In this document: positions 58,525 through 64,000 of the stretch, piece by piece
How positions within the stretch are numbered: the stretch's first letter is position 1
How the letters are laid out: every line of letters begins with the position of its first letter
Assembly: GCA_950022655.1 (NCBI GenBank)
Contig: OX465583.1
Span: forward strand, 68,268,652 to 68,332,651
Length of the DNA: 64,000 bases
Direction of reading: 5' to 3'
From: Alentia gelatinosa
Lineage: Eukaryota; Annelida; Polychaeta; Phyllodocida; Polynoidae
The notes under the pieces: model-generated
Database searches by the model: none
The model's input: the letters and a program-made list of their open reading frames with translations, nothing else
Told to the model about the DNA's origin: nothing
Position numbers and translations under genes: made by a program

Positions 58525-59320
58525 CAGGCTGATCGTGGCCTAAACTGCTCCGTTTGTCAGTCTGAACAAGGCCTAAACTGCTCTGTATTTCAGTAGGAAC
58601 GTGGCCTAAACTGCTCTGTTTGTCAGTCTGAGCATGGCCTAAATGTGGCCTAACCTGCTCAGTTTGTCAGGCTGAACAAGGCCTAAACTGCTCCATTTGT
58701 CAGTCTGAGCATGGCCTAAATGTGGCCTAACCTGCTCAGTTTGTCAGCCTGAACATTACCTAAACTGTTCTGTTTGTCTGTCTGAACATTACCTTACCTG
58801 CTCAGTTTGTCAGCCTGAACATTACCTAAACTCTTCTGTTTGTCTGTCAGAACAAGGCCTAAACTGCTCCGTTTGTCAGTCTGAGCATGGCCTAAATGTG
58901 GCCTAACCTGCTCAGTTTGTCAGCCTGAATATTACCTAAACTGTTCTGTTTGTCTGTCTGAACATTACCTTACCTGCTCAGTTTGTCAGCCTGAACATTA
59001 CCTAAACTGTTCTGTTTGTCTGTCAGAACAAGGCCTAAACTGCTCCGTTTGTCAGTCTGAGCATGGCCTAAATGTGGCCTAACCTGCTCAGTTTGTCAGC
59101 CTGAACATTACCTAAACTGTTCTGTTTGTCTGTCTGAACAATACCTAAAATGCTGTGTTTGTCTGTCTGAACATTACCTAAACTGTTCTGTTTGTCTGTC
59201 TGAACATTACCTAACCTGCTCAGTTTATCAGCCTGAACATTACCTAAACTGTTCTGTTTGTCTGTCAGAACATTACCTAAACTGCTGTGTTTGTCTATCT
59301 GAATACAGCCTAAACTACCC
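58525..59320. repeat. minisatellite, 33-bp unit with higher-order structure
   Basis: About 23 units of CTGCTCCGTTTGTCAGTCTG then AACAAGGCCTAAA. A longer repeat block with ATGTGGCCTAAC inserts recurs at least three times. Confidence 0.95.
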
Positions 59321-59689
59321 CATCTCGCTCATAGTGCAATGTGTCATCGGTCTATTGCACTGTCAAGGCGTCCCGACTTCAAGACACAATAACAACAGAA
59401 AAGCTGGCATACAGACGGTGTTATTTACGAGAGAGAGAACTGGCGGCGGTAAACAAGTCCGGGATCGGTCAGGGAGGGGCGGCGGGGTGGTGTGAGTGAT
59501 AAGGAGTTGGAGTACGAGAACCGGTCTGCACTTAATCCCACGTAAGCCGCTTTAGGCTGACATGGTCGGCGGGACCGGCTGTGAACGGCCTCGTGAACAC
59601 GGCCTAACGGCAGCAAACACGCCGTGTACGGCCAGACACTCACGGCGCTCCGTATGCCGAGTCTCTGACTGCCATATGCCGGCTTAACC

Positions 59690-59945
59690 CTCTAGACACG
59701 CTATGATACCTGGAGGCATTCCCGCGTGTGGTACGCTATGATCCCGGGAGGCATTCCTGGGCATAGTACACTATGATGCCTGAAGGCATTCCTTAGCGTA
59801 GTACACTATAATGCCTGGAGGCATTCCTGGGCAGTATGCTATAAGGCCTACAGGCATTCCTGGGTGTAGTACACTATGATGCCTGGAAGCATTCCTGGGC
59901 AGTATGCTATAAGGCCTACAGGCATTCCTGGGTGTAGTATTCTAT
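59690..59945. repeat. minisatellite carrying ATGCCTGGAGGCAT palindromes, about 35-bp unit
   Basis: Seven units of ATGCCTGGAGGCATTCCTGG then GTAGTACACT. The palindrome's centre varies while the arms are mostly kept. Confidence 0.9.
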
Positions 59946-59949
59946 GATG

Positions 59950-60899
59950 CTAATTGTTTTTTTAATGAAATAATGCGAATATTTTCATAATATTTTTCCA
60001 ACCCATGTAAAACTATATTGTTCCTAATATCATTACTATTTTATGACATCCTGATAATTTTGGATTACCATGGAGGTGTGATATAATGATGACACTGGAT
60101 ATTCTGAAAAGTGCCAGCTACTACAGGGGTGAAAACTTTTAGGGTGTGTATTTGGTGCTATGAGCGTAGTGAGAGGGTTAAGACCCCATAAGTCCCCATA
60201 GTGTGACCATATAGCTACGTAATCCGGCGACAGTAATACCCAAGCCTCACCTCAGACATGCACGTCCATAGGTCAGTGCTCCAGTGGGCGCCTGGAGGGG
60301 GTCCTTGGTCAGTGTCAGGGAGGGCATTGCATCTCTTGCATAATTAATGCAAATTATATCCACCAGCTCTGTTCTGTCACAATCAATATTACTTACAGTC
60401 TTTGGTATTGTAGTGGAGGCTAATTCTGATGGCAACTGTCTAATTCTGTGTTGTGTGTGTGTGTGTGGGGGGGGGGGGAATGGAGGATAGTTGATTCAGT
60501 CGCTTTAACCCTTTGAGGACGCATGATGCCTGGAGGCATCACCACACTGAAGACACAGCGTTGTTCCAATACTTACAAAAATCTTTATATAAAAAGTTAA
60601 TAGAGTAATATTCATGAAATCTTCACATATCATAGATATAATATATTAGGTATTTCTATTTTAAAGAATTTTTTTTATGATTTATCTATATCCTATTATA
60701 TGATTACAAACTTGAATTTTAAGTTTTAACCATTAAGTGTCCGTCCTCTATCAGGACAAACTGCCACCAGCACCTGTCCTTACGGGATTAGCCCGGCTAC
60801 AGGCACCCGTATTTAAAAGGTTAATGCCGCATCATAATGATCCACCCAAATGATCACCACCAAAAAATAGATCATTTCTAGTGCTAATTCTAAAACGCG
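59950..60899. other. unassigned stretch
   Basis: AT-rich, with a (GT)n and poly-G run at 60452-60478 and one GATGCCTGGAGGCATC palindrome near 60526. Confidence 0.4.
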
Positions 60900-61508
60900 A
60901 TTTAAGGCATATCATACAATCCACAGTGGCGCCACCTGGTGACTTTCAAATTATGTAAATTATCAGTCAAAACTGGTTTCTTGGGATTCATTCCAGTTCT
61001 AAATGATCAGATCTAACGTTTTGTCCAGTTTATCCAATCTTGATAATTAAAATAGGCTAATTTATATCTACTTGATTTCCATAGGAAGTGTAGTGGAAAA
61101 TACGGTTTTCTTCAATTATTTAAAAAAAACAAGGATGGTGACCTGTGATTTTTAAATCTTACGTGTGTAGTACTTTCTGTGAAAGATTGACGAAAAAATG
61201 ACATGGGTTTTACTGTGTGAAAAACTCCTTTTTAAAAATTTCTATTTATTCTATTATAACATTATCATGATATTGATTAAGATTGAAAAAAAGGTCTTGG
61301 GTTTCACTTTGTCAAAAACTAACCAATTCATATAATGATATATTCTTATTCAATATCATCATATCAATCTCTATATCAAAAACAAGCATGTTGACCCTAA
61401 AATTTTCAGTTAGATATGGGTTCTACAGTACATTGAGATCCTAATATCCAACTCTCAGGAAATCAGCATGGGTTTTAATTTTCAAGGTAAATTGTCCGAT
61501 ATGCCTTT
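60900..61508. mobile_element. AAAGGCATATCGGACAAT-family element, copy 3
   Basis: Starts TTTAAGGCATATCATACAAT and ends AATTGTCCGATATGCCTTT, with GTGGCGCCACCTGGTGACTT inside. Confidence 0.82.
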
Positions 61509-61892
61509 AAATAATGGATAACGGGAGTAGGTGCACGTGAATGGTGTTGACATATTTATCGTAGTATTACCGAGCTTCTCCGAGCAGCTCCCTGGAGCAA
61601 ATGGAGCCATCATCGGAGGTCATCATGCTTAACATACCCGACTAGGACGTCTACTGCGGTGCCTAAGCTCGGCTCCCCAAATTACCATACTCCGACAGGA
61701 AAATGCCGCGGGGCCTCTGAGAGACTACCACCAGCCAAAGGCCATTTGTGTTACCATAATATCAGATGACAACACCTTAGGTATTGCCTGAGCTCCGACT
61801 ATAGGATTATCTAAGCTCCAACCTTCACCACCTCAGCCTCTGCCCACCCCACAAGCATCGGTGCCTGGGCCTTATATGGCCAGCCATGTATA

Positions 61893-62199
61893 AGCCCAGT
61901 TTCCATTGGCCGCCGAAAACGGCGTAGATTTTTTTAGCTATACAGGAAGTCTGTCGGCGGTGCCACTGACTGTGCATCGGTATAGAAAAATCGGTGAGGG
62001 TAGTATATTTCACTCAGTGACCTAGCTTTCTCTCAGTGGCAGGTGGTGCCACGTTGCATAATCTAAACAGAAAAGGTTGTGGGGCGTTTCATGAACTTGG
62101 TCGTTTCCATTGACCGATTTTGTGTCAGCGGTGCCCAAAGTCCGTCGGTGGTTCCTTACTGTAGATCGGTGACAGGAAATCGGCCAGTGGAAACGGGCC
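61893..62199. mobile_element. TTTCCATTGGCCGA-family MITE, copy 4
   Basis: Ends AGCCCAGTTTCCATTGGCCG and GGCCAGTGGAAACGGGCC, flanked by TATA on both sides. Confidence 0.82.
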
Positions 62200-62225
62200 T
62201 ATATACAGAGGATGTGGGGGGTTAA

Positions 62226-62515
62226 AGAAAAAACCAACAAGTTTTGGTTAAAGTCCTCATTCTCCACAAGTGTGATATGAACGAGGCGACAGCCGAGTGA
62301 ATATCACGTAGCATTCAAACGAGTTGGAGAATGACTTCCTTGACCAAAACGAGTTGCTTTCTGTATTTATCTCACCCCTGCACACACTAAAAGAATGGAC
62401 AATACACAGGATATAAACCATGGAGAACGGACTGCAATAGTTGAACCGGCATGGTGAACGAGGTCGCAATATTACGCCTATGGACATTTATTCCAGGGGC
62501 GACATAAAGGTTAGG
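62226..62515. mobile_element. TTATCTCACCCCTGG-family element, inverted copy
   Basis: It runs from AAACCAACAAGTTTTGGTTA to TTATTCCAGGGGCGACATAA. Confidence 0.78.
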
Positions 62516-62911
62516 TTTCATTTAGAAGACAAATACGTATCAATGGCTGTTTTCTGAGATGCTCTCGTCCTGTAAGTATGCCGTATCTTGTGATTTGCCG
62601 TGGGAGTTATCGGGTTACCCCCGTGTAGCTGGTGGTGGGGAGGAGAAGGTGATGTCATCATGTCAGGTCTGTGGTCGTAACCCATCGGGTAATACCGTCA
62701 CTGGTCAGTGGTATAGTCACCCGGCTTATCTATATCAATAATCCAAGCCCCCAGCCACACACAGTCTCACCCACACACCACTGCCGTATGCTATTGATGT
62801 ATTCACCGAGTGGATATGTGGTGGAGATGGACTGTGTATTGGCGTTGGGAGCAAGAGGAAGCCTCTGGTGGAGATCGTGTACTGCTCTCCTTGTAGCCGT
62901 AGAGAATAAAT

Positions 62912-63110
62912 ACACAATATTGACTGGTTTCAGATACAAGCGGCCATATGCTCAGAGTAGTTGACGCGTAGTAACATCCGAGCGTAGAGCTAACTCCGAG
63001 GAGCATACAACCGTTTTTTTTTTATCTGAAACCAGTCTATATTGTATTTATTATCAACCTTATCTGGACATGCGGCATGACGATATCAGTTCGTATTAGT
63101 AATACACTAT
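62912..63110. repeat. ACTGGTTTCAGATACAAGC-family foldback element
   Basis: TTGACTGGTTTCAGATACAA and ATCTGAAACCAGTCTATATT form the arms around GACGCGTAGTAACATCCGAG. Confidence 0.78.
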
Positions 63111-63159
63111 TTTTCCAAATGCACTATTTTCCGAAGTTTCAACGAACTTGGCTTAGAGC

Positions 63160-63320
63160 CTCATTGGGAATCTGTTCCTTTTAAGAGTAAATGTCGCCAA
63201 AAAATACAGGGGGAAAATATATGTCTCAGGGAATTGGAACCCTTCAATTTAGACGAAGAAATTGTGTGCGAGTACAGAATCTCAGCAGGATTTGTGTCAG
63301 ACAAACACCCTGTGAGGTTG
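63160..63320. mobile_element. GGGATTCACAC-family MITE, fragment
   Basis: CAGGGAATTGGAACCCTTCA, AATCTCAGCAGGATTTGTGT, AAACACCCTGTGAGGT. One unit of the 46-bp satellite monomer is present here in single copy. Confidence 0.75.
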
Positions 63321-63510
63321 AAACCAACAAGTTTAGGTCAAAGTCATCGTACTCCACGAGTTTGATGCAGAGTGATATGAACGAGGAGATAGCGGAGTGA
63401 ATATCACATAGCGATCAAATGAGTTGGAAAACAACGAAGCTGACCAAAACGAGTTGCTTTCTTTATCCTACCCCTAATAAAAAAACTCCATAGGCATAAC
63501 ATTGGGTCAC
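63318..63510. mobile_element. TTATCTCACCCCTGG-family element, fragment
   Basis: GAAACCAACAAGTTTAGGTC joined directly to the preceding MITE fragment, then TGACCAAAACGAGTTGCTTT. Confidence 0.65.
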
Positions 63511-63699
63511 TGTATTCGGTCTGGAGTTCAGAAAAATGAAAAATATCGCTCTAGTGGGATACACTTGACAATTGACGTCATTTGTTAATGTAGAACTAAT
63601 TTAGACGGGCAGGGTAGGATAAATTCTAAACCAAACTCGAGTTAGTCATGTTATTGTTCATCGCACTCTGGCAAGATCACGTATTACTGCTCTCTCCAA

Positions 63700-64000
63700 A
63701 GTATTTATCTCACTCATGAACATGCTCAAAATACATGACACACAGGATCTAGATCATGGATAACGCACTGCAATACTTGTCAGGGTATGCAGAACAAGTA
63801 ACAATGCTTAACTTATGGGACAAAAATACCTGGGGTGAGATAATAAAGGAGGAACCAACAAGTTTTATGCTAAGTCATTGTTCTCCACGAGTCTGATGTG
63901 GAGTGATATGAACGAGGCGACTGCCGAGTGAATATCACGTAGCATTCAAACGAGTGGGAAACTACATCTTTGACCAAAACTAGTCGCTTTCTGTATTTAT
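63700..64000. mobile_element. TTATCTCACCCCTGG-family element, cut by window end
   Basis: TATTTATCTCACTCATGAAC, then ACCTGGGGTGAGATAATAAA, then AACCAACAAGTTTTATGC and CTAGTCGCTTTCTGTATTTA. Two partial copies are joined. Confidence 0.65.

Noticed and set aside
58525..59320. Regularly spaced array considered as CRISPR-like
   Set aside because: Units are contiguous 33-bp tandem repeats without unique spacers, in a eukaryotic context.
59425..59643. GC-rich minus-strand open frame considered as the missing nAChR signal-peptide exon
   Set aside because: No hydrophobic signal core followed by nAChR N-terminal motifs, and no suitable donor in phase.

Overview
The window is animal nuclear DNA, most likely from a lophotrochozoan invertebrate and perhaps a mollusc. 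It is intron-dominated and AT-rich, packed with short inverted-repeat transposons, and carries one recognisable gene. The lophotrochozoan placement is inference. It rests on the character of the receptor protein and on a repeat with a TTTAACGTCC core that I associate, from memory only, with mollusc genomes.

The gene is a nicotinic acetylcholine receptor (nAChR) alpha-type subunit on the minus strand. I find four exons with good splice sites. In transcription order they are a 45-bp exon (40309-40353), a 110-bp exon (15068-15177), a second 110-bp exon of the same type (13216-13325), and a 1027-bp exon (5536-6562). The last carries the Cys-loop, loops B and C, M1 to M3 and most of the cytoplasmic loop. 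Joined as 45+110+1027, the exons give 394 uninterrupted codons. Neither the signal peptide/N-terminal exon(s) nor the final M4 exon was found. The gene therefore probably runs past both ends, and most of the window is intron.

The most interesting observation is the pair of 110-bp exons. They have the same length and the same phases, encode 36-residue segments identical at 19 positions by my count, and would shift the reading frame if both were included. This looks like a mutually exclusive exon pair that swaps the loop-A segment of the acetylcholine-binding site. The second version replaces the loop-A Tyr with Phe and the family WxPD motif with WxPE.

The rest is repeat DNA. I see at least ten families of non-autonomous, palindromic or TIR-bounded elements in 2-9 copies. 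Several have readable target-site duplications: TTA/TAA (PIF/Harbinger-like), TA (mariner-like, including a pogo-like element), and 3 bp with CACTG ends (CACTA/Chapaev-like). Some sit end to end, apparently inserted into each other's target sites, and some ends have been amplified into tandem arrays. There are also about fifteen minisatellites and several long microsatellites. No autonomous transposase gene is visible. One short reverse-transcriptase remnant of a LINE lies near 56.8 kb. I found no credible tRNA, rRNA or CRISPR. Most open reading frames elsewhere are by-products of tandem repeats.
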